DNA of 64,000 bases, taken from NCBI GenBank assembly GCA_003331265.1, contig QOPV01000005.1, positions 1 to 64,000 of the forward strand. The letters are read 5' to 3'. The position numbers were made by a program, and so were the translations under genes. Below, in pieces: positions 32,900-41,890 of this stretch (the stretch's first letter is position 1; each line of letters starts with the position of its first letter). The notes under the pieces are model-generated. The model was not told the origin of the DNA. It searched no databases and saw only the letters and a program-made list of their open reading frames with translations. Source of the stretch: Cryomorphaceae bacterium. Its GTDB lineage: Bacteria; Bacteroidota; Bacteroidia; Flavobacteriales; Flavobacteriaceae.

Positions 32900-34384
32900 A
32901 TGAAAGGAATCGAAAAGTCTTATGATGCAATAATTATCGGAGCAGGTTTTGCTGGAATTGGAATGGCCATAAGACTAAAACAAAATGGTTATAATTCTTT
33001 TTTAATATTAGAAAGAAATGATAAAATTGGTGGAACTTGGCGAGATAATAATTACCCCGGATGCGCATGTGATATTCCTTCATTTTTATATTCATATTCA
33101 TTTGAGTTGAACCCTGAATGGAGTAACTTATGTGCTCCTCATGATGAGATTCTAGATTATTTAAATTATTGTGTTAAAAAGTATGAACTTAAAAATCATC
33201 TAAGAACAAATACTTTGGTAAAAGACGTTAAATTTGATGAAAAAGTTGGTAAATGGAACATTACTGATTCCAATAACAAATCATTAGAAGCTAGATTGGT
33301 ATTAGCCGGAGTTGGAGGTTTAAACGAACCTTCATATCCAAAAATAAAAGGAATTAATATTTTTAAAGGAGAAAGTTTTCATTCATCAAATTGGAAGCAC
33401 GACTATAAATTTGAAGGTAAACGAGTTGGAATTATTGGAACTGGAGCAAGTTCAATTCAAATAATTCCTCATGTTGCTGATCTACCCAAAAAAATGACAA
33501 TATTTCAAAGGACTGCACCTTGGATTTCACCTAGACAGAACAACGAAATATCTAATGAAGGAAAAGAGAGGTTTAAAAAATATCCTTTATACAATTGGCT
33601 ATGGAGAGAATTTATTTATTGGACATTAGAATTAAGAGGAATGTTTAAGTACAAAAATAGTTTTGCTGCAAAAGCTCTAAAGAAGGAGTCTATTAAATTT
33701 TTAAATAAATCTGTAAAAGATCCTGATCTGAGAAAAAAAATTACACCAAACTATGAAATTGGATGCAAAAGAATTCTCTACTCAAATTTATACTATGAGG
33801 CTGTTCAAAAAGAAAATGTTGAGTTAGTAACTGAAAACATTGAAGAAATTACTGAAAAAGGAATTATTGATTTAGATAGAAATTTTCATGAACTGGATGC
33901 TATAATTTACGGTACAGGTTTTAAAACTGCTCAATTTTCACACATGTTTAATCTTGAGGGAATTAATAATAGAAAATTGTTTGAGGAATGGGATATAAAC
34001 GGTGGAGAAGCTTACTATGGCATGGCGTCTAATGATATGCCTAACTTTTTATTTTTAGTTGGCCCAAACAGTGGATTATCACATACATCTATTATCCATG
34101 TAATGGAATCTCAATACAATTACGCATTAGATTATTTGAAAAAATTAAAAAAACGTCCAAATTCATTTTTAAATCTTAAGCATGAAGTTTTAAAAAAATT
34201 CAATGATAAAATTCAAAAAAAATTATCAAAAATGATATGGTATACTGGTGGGTGTAGAAGCTGGTATATTTCGGGTGTCAAGAAAAAAAATGTTACAATT
34301 TGGCCTGGAAGTACTATATCATATCGGTTTAGAACTAGAAAAGTAAACCTTTCTGATTACCATATTGTAAATATTAAAAGGTAA
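32900..34384 (+). CDS. Baeyer-Villiger flavin monooxygenase (class B)
   Basis: The 494-residue product has an FAD Rossmann motif GAGFAG (14-19), the type I BVMO fingerprint F-x-G-x3-H-x3-W at 155-165 (FKGESFHSSNW, followed by K instead of P/D) and an NADP Rossmann motif GTGASS (180-185). The GGTWRDNNYPGCACDIPS region is typical of BVMOs. The enzyme inserts an oxygen next to a carbonyl, giving an ester or lactone, using NADPH and O2. The alpha/beta hydrolase at 36291 could then open the product. Confidence 0.88.
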   Translation: MKGIEKSYDAIIIGAGFAGIGMAIRLKQNGYNSFLILERNDKIGGTWRDNNYPGCACDIPSFLYSYSFELNPEWSNLCAPHDEILDYLNYCVKKYELKNHLRTNTLVKDVKFDEKVGKWNITDSNNKSLEARLVLAGVGGLNEPSYPKIKGINIFKGESFHSSNWKHDYKFEGKRVGIIGTGASSIQIIPHVADLPKKMTIFQRTAPWISPRQNNEISNEGKERFKKYPLYNWLWREFIYWTLELRGMFKYKNSFAAKALKKESIKFLNKSVKDPDLRKKITPNYEIGCKRILYSNLYYEAVQKENVELVTENIEEITEKGIIDLDRNFHELDAIIYGTGFKTAQFSHMFNLEGINNRKLFEEWDINGGEAYYGMASNDMPNFLFLVGPNSGLSHTSIIHVMESQYNYALDYLKKLKKRPNSFLNLKHEVLKKFNDKIQKKLSKMIWYTGGCRSWYISGVKKKNVTIWPGSTISYRFRTRKVNLSDYHIVNIKR

Positions 34385-34620
34385 ATGAAAACTAGAAAAC
34401 AACTTACTTTAAATACTGATACTCGACTCGACTTTTTACTTATAAAAGAAAATATTTTATATTTGATTTATTCAAGGATTCAATATAAACCCTAAAAATT
34501 AGTTTACGGAAAAGTAAATATTGAAAATTCCGATTGGAGTTCATGCCAGGCTGAGCCAGAAAATAAATTTCATTTTTGATTATTCAAAATGGAGCAGATT
34601 AACCAATAAAATTTAAAATC

Positions 34621-36285
34621 ATGATTGATGAATTATTTGATTTTCCCTTCTACAAGTGGGAACAAAAACTTAGCAACAAGCCGTTTTTAAAACAACCCTT
34701 TGGAGATTTATGGGAAAATTATACATGGGGAGAAGTCGGAATTATGGCTAGAAAACTTGCTAACGGTTTAAAATCATTAAACCTTTCTGAGAACAGTCAC
34801 ATTGGTTTAGTTTCAAAAAACTGCAGAGAATGGATTATTGCTGATTTAGCAATCTCAATGGCTGGATACATTTCGGTTCCTTTTTTTCCAACTCTTAAAT
34901 CTAATGAAATTCAAAAATTACTTGATTTTGGAGATGTCGAAGCTTTGTTTGTTGGAAAACTGGAAAATTGGGAAGAAATGAAAAAAGGAGTAAAAGATGA
35001 TATGCCAATTATAGCATTTCCTCACTATAAAGATCACTCAAAAGTTTCTGAAGGAAAACAATGGTATGATTTTATTAATCAATTTGATCCTCAAACAGAG
35101 GATTTTAAACCAAAATTAAAGGATATTTGGACTATAATTTTTACTTCTGGAACAACAGGTGACCCAAAAGGTGTTGTATTAACTTATGAAACATTATTTA
35201 ATACTAAAAGAATCACCGAAGATGGAAACCCTTTAAAAGTTGATCTAAGTGGAAACAACCGTTTTATTTCCTACATGCCGTTAAATCATATTTTTGAAAG
35301 GGTTGTTATTGAACATGTTGCTTTAAGGTACGGTGGAACAATTTCATTTGTAGAATCATTGGAAACTTTTGGACAAAATTTAAATGATACTCAACCTACA
35401 GCTTTTCAAGGAGTACCAAGAATATACTCTAAATTTCAGGAAAAGATTTTAATAAAAATGTCTCAGGCTAAACTTGATAAAGTTTTGAAAATCCCTATTC
35501 TTTCTTGGATTATAAAAAGAAAATTAAAAAGTGCACTTGGAATGTCAAAGGCTAAAGCATTAGTTACTGGTGCTGCAGCTATGCCTCTTGAACTTTTAGA
35601 CTGGTATAAAAGTCTAGGTATTTATATTACAAACGGATATGGAATGACCGAAAACTGTGCAACATGTACAAACCTAAACCCTTACCAACCTTTAGGTAGA
35701 GGTTCGGTTGGAAGACCAACGGCTGGAGTTGACTTAAAAATAAGTGATCAAGGTGAAATTCTCATGAAAGGACCATTTACCCTTACTTGTTATTACAAAA
35801 ATGAAGAAATAACTAATCAAACTTTAAAAAATGGATGGTTACATACTGGTGATAAAGGTTATATTGATGATGATGGTTTCTTATACATTACCGGAAGAAT
35901 AAAAGACATATTTAAAACATCAAAAGGAAAATATATTGAGCCTGGTGTTTTAGAGGCGTATTTTGGAGATGTTAGTGAATTTTCTCAAGTCTGTGTAGTT
36001 GGGTTAAATTGTGATCAACCCCTTCTTTTAGCTGTTCCAAGTGAAACCGCAAAAAATGATAGGGAAATTACAAATTCTAAAATGTCTAAAATTTTAGAAA
36101 AGGTCAATAACAATTTAGATAATTATAAAAAGATGTCTAAAATAATTTTTGTGAAAGAAGACTGGCTTCCAGAAAATGAAATGACAACACCAACACTAAA
36201 AATTAAAAGAGCAAAAATTGATGAGAAATTTTCTGAAAAGTATACAGAATGGGAAAAAAGTGATAAAACAGTTATTTGGGAGTAG
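34621..36285 (+). CDS. Long-chain-type acyl-CoA synthetase (AMP-forming)
   Basis: The 554-residue ANL enzyme has the P-loop IFTSGTTGDPKGVVLTY, YMPLNHIFERVV, the adenylate motif TNGYGMTENCATC, WLHTGDKGYIDDDGFL and IKDIFKTSKGKYIEP. The pattern is that of long-chain (FadD15/ACSL-like) enzymes. It makes acyl-CoA from a carboxylic acid and ATP. A 236-base space with no supportable gene separates it from the BVMO. It is followed directly by the hydrolase at 36291, consistent with hydrolysis then activation. Confidence 0.88.
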   Translation: MIDELFDFPFYKWEQKLSNKPFLKQPFGDLWENYTWGEVGIMARKLANGLKSLNLSENSHIGLVSKNCREWIIADLAISMAGYISVPFFPTLKSNEIQKLLDFGDVEALFVGKLENWEEMKKGVKDDMPIIAFPHYKDHSKVSEGKQWYDFINQFDPQTEDFKPKLKDIWTIIFTSGTTGDPKGVVLTYETLFNTKRITEDGNPLKVDLSGNNRFISYMPLNHIFERVVIEHVALRYGGTISFVESLETFGQNLNDTQPTAFQGVPRIYSKFQEKILIKMSQAKLDKVLKIPILSWIIKRKLKSALGMSKAKALVTGAAAMPLELLDWYKSLGIYITNGYGMTENCATCTNLNPYQPLGRGSVGRPTAGVDLKISDQGEILMKGPFTLTCYYKNEEITNQTLKNGWLHTGDKGYIDDDGFLYITGRIKDIFKTSKGKYIEPGVLEAYFGDVSEFSQVCVVGLNCDQPLLLAVPSETAKNDREITNSKMSKILEKVNNNLDNYKKMSKIIFVKEDWLPENEMTTPTLKIKRAKIDEKFSEKYTEWEKSDKTVIWE

Positions 36286-36290
36286 TTTCG

Positions 36291-37313
36291 ATGCTATATA
36301 TTCTTACTTTCATTATCGGATTAATTTCTTTTAAAGTATTTCATTCTTTACTTAATGACAATATAATTGAAAATTACATCGAGAAATTAATTTCCAATGC
36401 AACATTTAAAGAAATTCCTGAACTTATTAAAGGTGAAACAGGCTATGCAAAAAATATAGATGTAAAAATTTTTTATGAAGATTTATGTCTATGTGAAAAT
36501 CCTATATCAACAGTAATTCTAATTAATGGATCCTCTGAATCATTAATACAATGGCCTGATAAAATGGTTAGAAATATTTTAAAAAATGATTTTAGAGTAA
36601 TAAGGTTTGATAACAGAGGAGTAGGAATGTCCGACTGGATTTCTAATTGGAAGAATTCTAATTCATACAGTCTAAACGATATGGCTTTAGATACCTTAGC
36701 AGTAACCAGTCATCTAAAATTAGACAAGTTTCATTTAATTGGGTATTCAATGGGTGGAATGATTTCTCAAATTCTAGCAATCAACTATCCTGATAAAATA
36801 CTTTCTCTTACCACTTTAATGTCAAGTGGTCATTTATTTGATCCTGAAGCCGAAAAAGCAGATAGCAAAAGGTTTAATCAGTTGAAAAAAATGATTTTAG
36901 GATATCGAAATAAAAAAAGAGATTTGAAAAAGGCTCTTAAATTTCACTTTAAATTATCTCATCTTTGGATAGGTAGTGATAATTGTGTACACAATCATGA
37001 AAAACAACTAGAAAAGACACTTTACGAGATAAAAAAAAGGAATGGTTTTAATAAAAAAGCATTTTATCAACATAAAAAAGCTATTAAAAATTCAGGTTCA
37101 AGATATAGTAAATTAAAAATAATTAAAACCCCTTCTTTAATTATTCATGGATCAGATGATCCTCTGATAAAATGCAGTCATTCAAAAAAAATGGCCTCTT
37201 TAATTCATGGATCTAAGCTCTTTATTATAAGAGGAATGGGGCATGATTTTAATAAAAATTTTAAAAACCGGATAAATAGTATTATTTTGCCGCATATATT
37301 GACAAATTCTTAA
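36291..37313 (+). CDS. Alpha/beta hydrolase with N-terminal membrane anchor
   Basis: The 340-residue product has a hydrophobic N-terminus (MLYILTFIIGLISFKVFHSL), then an alpha/beta hydrolase fold: oxyanion ILINGSSESLIQWP, FDNRGVGMSDW, nucleophile elbow GYSMGG (Ser about 147), acid in IIHGSDDPLIK, and His in IRGMGHDF. It resembles esterases and lactone hydrolases found beside BVMOs. The ATG at 36291 is used; a TTG at 36276 would overlap the previous gene and adds nothing conserved. Ester or lactone hydrolysis after the BVMO is inferred. Confidence 0.8.
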   Translation: MLYILTFIIGLISFKVFHSLLNDNIIENYIEKLISNATFKEIPELIKGETGYAKNIDVKIFYEDLCLCENPISTVILINGSSESLIQWPDKMVRNILKNDFRVIRFDNRGVGMSDWISNWKNSNSYSLNDMALDTLAVTSHLKLDKFHLIGYSMGGMISQILAINYPDKILSLTTLMSSGHLFDPEAEKADSKRFNQLKKMILGYRNKKRDLKKALKFHFKLSHLWIGSDNCVHNHEKQLEKTLYEIKKRNGFNKKAFYQHKKAIKNSGSRYSKLKIIKTPSLIIHGSDDPLIKCSHSKKMASLIHGSKLFIIRGMGHDFNKNFKNRINSIILPHILTNS

Positions 37314-37384
37314 TTTTGATATATAAAAAATTAAAATAATACAAATAAGAATAAAATTATTACAATTTAACCAAAACAATAATT

Positions 37385-40150
37385 ATGAAATTTAAATTTT
37401 ATTTAACTAGTTTAATGTTTCTTTTAGCCACATTTTTTATGGTTAACGCACAAACAAACACAGTAACTGGTAAAGTTAGTGACGGAGTTGACGTACTTTT
37501 TGGAGTTAATGTTATTATCCAAGGCACCAATACTGGTGTTATAACAGATGATAATGGGATTTTTTCTATTTCATCTGATATAAAGCTTCCTTGGACTTTA
37601 GAAATAAGTTCACTTGGATTTACAAGTCAATCTCTTGTTGTTAATTCTACAGCCCAGCTTATTTCGGTTGATTTAGTCTCTGGAGAACAATTAAATGAAG
37701 TGGTCATTACTGGTGCAAGAAAAGCTGAAAAGGTTTCTGAATCTGCAACGTCCATTTCTACTATTCTTTTAAAAGAAATTGAAAATAGACCAACTTTTAA
37801 TGCTGCCGTCATGCTTGACAATGTTCTTGGAGTTCAAGTTGATAGACAAGGTGCCAGTAGAACTAACATAACTATAAGAGATAATGTGGACATTTTTTCT
37901 ACATCCACATTAGCTATGTTAGACTACAGAGATTTATCTCAAGTAGGTCTTAATATTTTTGACGCTGCAAATAGTAACTTAAGTATGATCGACCTTGAAA
38001 GAGTGGAGGTTGTAAGAGGTCCTCAAGCAGCTCTATATGGAGCAGGAGTTGGAGGTGGAGTTGTTCATTATCAAAGTAAAGATCCTTTCAAATATCCAGG
38101 ATCAACTTTACAGTTACAAGCTGGAGCAATTGCTAATGGAGGCTCGTTATTAAACAAAGGAAACCTTAATATGAAATCTGTGAATTTTAGACATGCAGTT
38201 AGTAATGACGACCAAACATTCGGATATAAATTTAATTTAAGATATACTGAAAATGGGGAATGGGATTTAAGTGATGCTCAAAAAACAGGTGTTTTTGGTG
38301 CTTCAGGTTCTAGATCTTTGATTGACCCGATTACAAATCAAGCAATTGGAGGTACTATTGATAAAATTCAAGATGGGGTTGGTAAAGGTGCTGATGCAAC
38401 TCTTTATTACAGACCAAATGATAACTTCTCTGTTACTGCAGTAGCAGGAATGGGAAGTACTGTTGGAAATGCTTGGACTAGTGGAACTGGTGAAGTTTTT
38501 GCTGACCAAAAAACTTATTTTGTACAATTGAGAATGAATTCAAATGACTTGTTTGTTAATTATAATTATACAAAAAATATCCCAGGTCGATATGATGATG
38601 AAATTGGCTATAACTATAGAACAGGATTAGTAAGTTATATTGATAGTAATCAATCTCAACTTCAGGTTCAACAAGAACTTTTCTTTGATAACATTAATAC
38701 CGATGTCTCAATAGGTTACGAACATAAATTTGCTGAATTTGAGTCATATGGCAGAACTTTTGGTAGAAATGAAGATAAAGATGACTACAGAGTTTATGGT
38801 GCATATGTTTCAACTAAAAGTGATTTAACTAAAGACTTAATATTAACATTATCTGGAAGATATGATAAGTTTACAGCACTAAACGAACAATCATTTTCAC
38901 CAAGAGCAGGTTTAATTTGGAAAGCGAGTCCACGTCACAGTCTTAGATTAACTTACAATAAATCTCACACACCTCCTTCTGCACTAACAATGTTTTTAGA
39001 CTTACCTGTAGCAAGTTTAGGTGGAGGGCTTAATATTTCTATTTTAGGTAATAGTCAAGCTCAAACCTTTGATAACATTAGAACTAAATGGTTATTTGGT
39101 GGAGGAGCAGTTCCTTCAAATGCTGGAATTGGAATGCCTCACGCAACACTTTTTGGAGTCTTAGCTCCAGGTGTAGGTCCATTGTTACCTGGAACACCTT
39201 TAGCAGGTTTTATTCCATGGCTAGCCGATCAAAATACTTTAGCAGCTATAGCTGGTACAGGAGGATTCACAAATGGATTCTTAGTTGACACCAATGGCCG
39301 TCCTTTTGGTCCTCTTGAGGGTGGAGACAAAGGAACTCTACAAATAGATAATACATACGAACTTGGTTTTAAAGGAATGCTTTCAGATAATTTAACCTGG
39401 AGTTTTGATGTATACAACACTCAAAAAGAAAATTTCATTGCTCAAAGAATTTTATCTCCCTTAGTAGCATTACCAACTCTAGCTAATGATTTTGCTGCTA
39501 CTGTTTACCCCTCTGCTTATGCTTATGCTTTTAACACAATTTTTGGTGGAGTTAATGGTTTTCAACCATTTGCTGACCAATTAGCTACAGGAATGGTTAA
39601 TACAATGGCAGGTGCTGCTATACAAAATGGATTAACTGGTGCGGTTGGATTAATTGAAACTGATCAAGCTCCAGAAAGTGGTAACAACATAATGATGGGT
39701 TACAAAAACTTTGGTAAAATTAGCTATTGGGGATTCGATACTGCATTAAATTGGAGACCAACGGATAGTTTTTCTATGTTTGCTAATTATTCAGTTATTA
39801 GTGAAACAGAATTCACGAAGGACGACCTAGGTGCATTAGATGATCCTAATTCATATTTCATGAATCATTCTAAACACAGAGTAAAAACTGGTCTAAACTA
39901 CGCTTCTGGAAAATGGGTATTTGGATTATCTCACAAGTATGATAGTGGATTTAATGCTGATATGGGAGCATTCTACTCAGGTATCGTTGGTCAAAGAAAT
40001 ATATATGATACTAATGTAGGTTTAAATATAAATCCAAAAACTTATTTAGATATAGCTGTTTACAATTTAGGGGGCGAAAAATATAGTGTATTCCCAGGTA
40101 TGCCTTTAGTTGGTATGAGTGGAATGGTTACACTTAGGCTAGATCTTTAA
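37385..40150 (+). CDS. TonB-dependent outer-membrane receptor with hydrophobic segments
   Basis: The 921-residue product has a signal peptide (ending NAQ), a carboxypeptidase-like domain (about 25-100, TGKVSDGVDVLFGVNVIIQG), a plug (about 105-230, with NITIRDNVDIF and VRGPQAALYGAGVGGG) and a 22-strand-type barrel ending GMSGMVTLRLDL. Two long stretches, about residues 535-645 and 690-760, are rich in Gly, Ala, Leu, Pro and Phe with few charges (e.g. FGVLAPGVGPLLPGTPLAGF), unusual for extracellular loops. No SusD-like partner is present. Its place in the catabolic operon suggests it imports the hydrophobic substrate. Confidence 0.85.
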   Translation: MKFKFYLTSLMFLLATFFMVNAQTNTVTGKVSDGVDVLFGVNVIIQGTNTGVITDDNGIFSISSDIKLPWTLEISSLGFTSQSLVVNSTAQLISVDLVSGEQLNEVVITGARKAEKVSESATSISTILLKEIENRPTFNAAVMLDNVLGVQVDRQGASRTNITIRDNVDIFSTSTLAMLDYRDLSQVGLNIFDAANSNLSMIDLERVEVVRGPQAALYGAGVGGGVVHYQSKDPFKYPGSTLQLQAGAIANGGSLLNKGNLNMKSVNFRHAVSNDDQTFGYKFNLRYTENGEWDLSDAQKTGVFGASGSRSLIDPITNQAIGGTIDKIQDGVGKGADATLYYRPNDNFSVTAVAGMGSTVGNAWTSGTGEVFADQKTYFVQLRMNSNDLFVNYNYTKNIPGRYDDEIGYNYRTGLVSYIDSNQSQLQVQQELFFDNINTDVSIGYEHKFAEFESYGRTFGRNEDKDDYRVYGAYVSTKSDLTKDLILTLSGRYDKFTALNEQSFSPRAGLIWKASPRHSLRLTYNKSHTPPSALTMFLDLPVASLGGGLNISILGNSQAQTFDNIRTKWLFGGGAVPSNAGIGMPHATLFGVLAPGVGPLLPGTPLAGFIPWLADQNTLAAIAGTGGFTNGFLVDTNGRPFGPLEGGDKGTLQIDNTYELGFKGMLSDNLTWSFDVYNTQKENFIAQRILSPLVALPTLANDFAATVYPSAYAYAFNTIFGGVNGFQPFADQLATGMVNTMAGAAIQNGLTGAVGLIETDQAPESGNNIMMGYKNFGKISYWGFDTALNWRPTDSFSMFANYSVISETEFTKDDLGALDDPNSYFMNHSKHRVKTGLNYASGKWVFGLSHKYDSGFNADMGAFYSGIVGQRNIYDTNVGLNINPKTYLDIAVYNLGGEKYSVFPGMPLVGMSGMVTLRLDL

Positions 40151-40173
40151 TAAATTTAATATTTGTTTAATTA

Positions 40174-40923
40174 GTGACAGAATTTAAAAATAAAATAGCC
40201 CTCGTCACTGGCGCGGGTGCAGGAATAGGAAGAGCAACGGCAGTTGCTCTTTCTGTTAAAGGTGCAAAAGTTATTGTAACTGATTTTAATGAAACAAGTG
40301 GAAATGAAACAGTAACTAAGATTAACTCTAGTGGTGGAAAAGCTATTTTCTATAAACTTGACGTGTCTAATAACGAAGAAGTTAAGTCAGTTATTAATAC
40401 AATCTATAAAAATGAAGGAAGTATTGACTTTGCCGTAAATAATGCAGGAGTCGGAGGAAATTTTGCGGGCATTCACGATCTAGATGTTAATGACTGGAAT
40501 AACACAATAAATATAAATCTTACTGGAGTTTTTTCTTGTATGCAATCGCAAATTCAATGCATGCTTAAAAAAGGATTTGGTAGAATAGTCAATGTAGCGT
40601 CAATGGCTGGAATTAAAGGAGTTGGAGGAGGTTCAGCTTACTGTGCATCAAAACATGGTGTATTAGGTTTAACAAAATCTGCCGCTATTGAATTTGGCGC
40701 CCACAACATTAGAGTAAATGCTGTATGTCCTGGATTTATTGAAACGGATTTAATAAAAGGAGTACCAAAAAAAATATTAGAATTTAATACCCATGTTAAC
40801 CCAATGAAAAGGGTCGGTAATACCAAAGAAGTAGCTGATACTATTGTTTGGTTGTTATGCGACGAATCTTCATTTGTTAATGGTTCTTCAATGACCATTG
40901 ATGGAGGGTATGGAAATGTATAA
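40174..40923 (+). CDS. Short-chain dehydrogenase with GTG start (249 aa)
   Basis: Classical SDR with TGAGAGIGRATA, NNAGVGGNF, catalytic Ser in VASMAGIKGVGGG, YCASKHG and a closing FVNGSSMTIDGGYGNV. The pattern suits oxidation of a secondary alcohol to a ketone. That would make the substrate of the Baeyer-Villiger enzyme in the same operon, so this is my inferred role. The start is GTG at 40174, since no nearby ATG keeps the cofactor motif in place. Confidence 0.85.
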   Translation: MTEFKNKIALVTGAGAGIGRATAVALSVKGAKVIVTDFNETSGNETVTKINSSGGKAIFYKLDVSNNEEVKSVINTIYKNEGSIDFAVNNAGVGGNFAGIHDLDVNDWNNTININLTGVFSCMQSQIQCMLKKGFGRIVNVASMAGIKGVGGGSAYCASKHGVLGLTKSAAIEFGAHNIRVNAVCPGFIETDLIKGVPKKILEFNTHVNPMKRVGNTKEVADTIVWLLCDESSFVNGSSMTIDGGYGNV

Positions 40924-40933
40924 ATATATTTAA

Positions 40934-41890
40934 ATGAAAAAACCTGAATTTATAAATGAACTAAACATTCCAGCTGTTGCAGCTCCAATGTTTTTAATTT
41001 CTGGACCAAAACTTGTATTAGAATGTTGTAAAAATGGAATTGTAGGAACTTTTCCTGCGTTAAACCAAAGAACAACTGAAGGTTTTGAGGAGTGGGTAAT
41101 TGAAATTAAAAAAGGATTAGAGGAATTTGAAAAGGAAACTGGAAAAAAAGCCGCTCCTTTTGGAGTTAACTTAATAGTTCATCATTCGAATCCAAGAGTA
41201 AAGAAGGATCTTGCTATTTGTATTAAACACAAAGTACCATTAATTATAACATCTTTAGGAGCTGTAAGTCAACTTGTTAGCGCGGTACATTCCTATGGTG
41301 GGCTTGTATTTCATGACGTCATCAAAAAAAGACATGCTGAGAAAGCTGCTGAAGCTGGTGTAGATGGACTAATTTTAGTTGCAGCAGGTGCTGGCGGACA
41401 CGGAGGAACTTTAAACCCTATGCCATTTATATCAGAAGTAAGAAATTTCTTTGATAAAACAATTTTATTGTCTGGATGTATCTCTAATGGAAAGGATGTA
41501 GCCTCTGCAATGCAAATGGGTGCAGATTTAGCTTATATGGGTACTAGATTTATAAACACTAAAGAAAGTCGAGCTGATGAGAAATATCAACAAATGATAA
41601 TTGATTCCTCAGCTAGTGATATTATTTATACGGCTGCTGTTTCTGGTGTAAATGCTAATTTCTTGAAACCGAGTTTAGAATCAATGGGGATTACGGAAGA
41701 AATGTGGGGTGAGAAAGCTAAAATGGATATTGAAAACGAAGCCAAAGCCTGGGCTACAATTTGGTCAGCAGGTCAAGGTGTAACAACTATAAAAGATTGC
41801 CCTTGTGTAAAAGACTTAATTGAAACGACTAAACAAGAATTTATTGATTCTATTAGTGATCATGCTAAACTTTTAGAAAAGTATTCATAA
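40934..41890 (+). CDS. Nitronate monooxygenase-family flavoprotein
   Basis: The 318-residue FMN TIM-barrel is of the 2-nitropropane dioxygenase / nitronate monooxygenase family. It shows AAPMFLISGPKLVLECCKNG, FGVNLIVHHSNP, DGLILVAAGAGGHGGTLNP (FMN and catalytic-His region) and LAYMGTRFI. Members detoxify nitronates, but many act as enoyl reductases or have unknown roles in fatty-acid and steroid clusters. Its last 31 nt overlap the 3' end of the acetoacetyl-CoA synthetase gene on the other strand. Confidence 0.82.
   Translation: MKKPEFINELNIPAVAAPMFLISGPKLVLECCKNGIVGTFPALNQRTTEGFEEWVIEIKKGLEEFEKETGKKAAPFGVNLIVHHSNPRVKKDLAICIKHKVPLIITSLGAVSQLVSAVHSYGGLVFHDVIKKRHAEKAAEAGVDGLILVAAGAGGHGGTLNPMPFISEVRNFFDKTILLSGCISNGKDVASAMQMGADLAYMGTRFINTKESRADEKYQQMIIDSSASDIIYTAAVSGVNANFLKPSLESMGITEEMWGEKAKMDIENEAKAWATIWSAGQGVTTIKDCPCVKDLIETTKQEFIDSISDHAKLLEKYS

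Noticed and set aside
34385-34620. A 36-codon frame (34385-34495) in the gap between the BVMO and acyl-CoA synthetase genes
   Set aside because: No hydrophobic segment, no family pattern and no conserved start context; the gap more likely holds a promoter or leader, though none could be identified.
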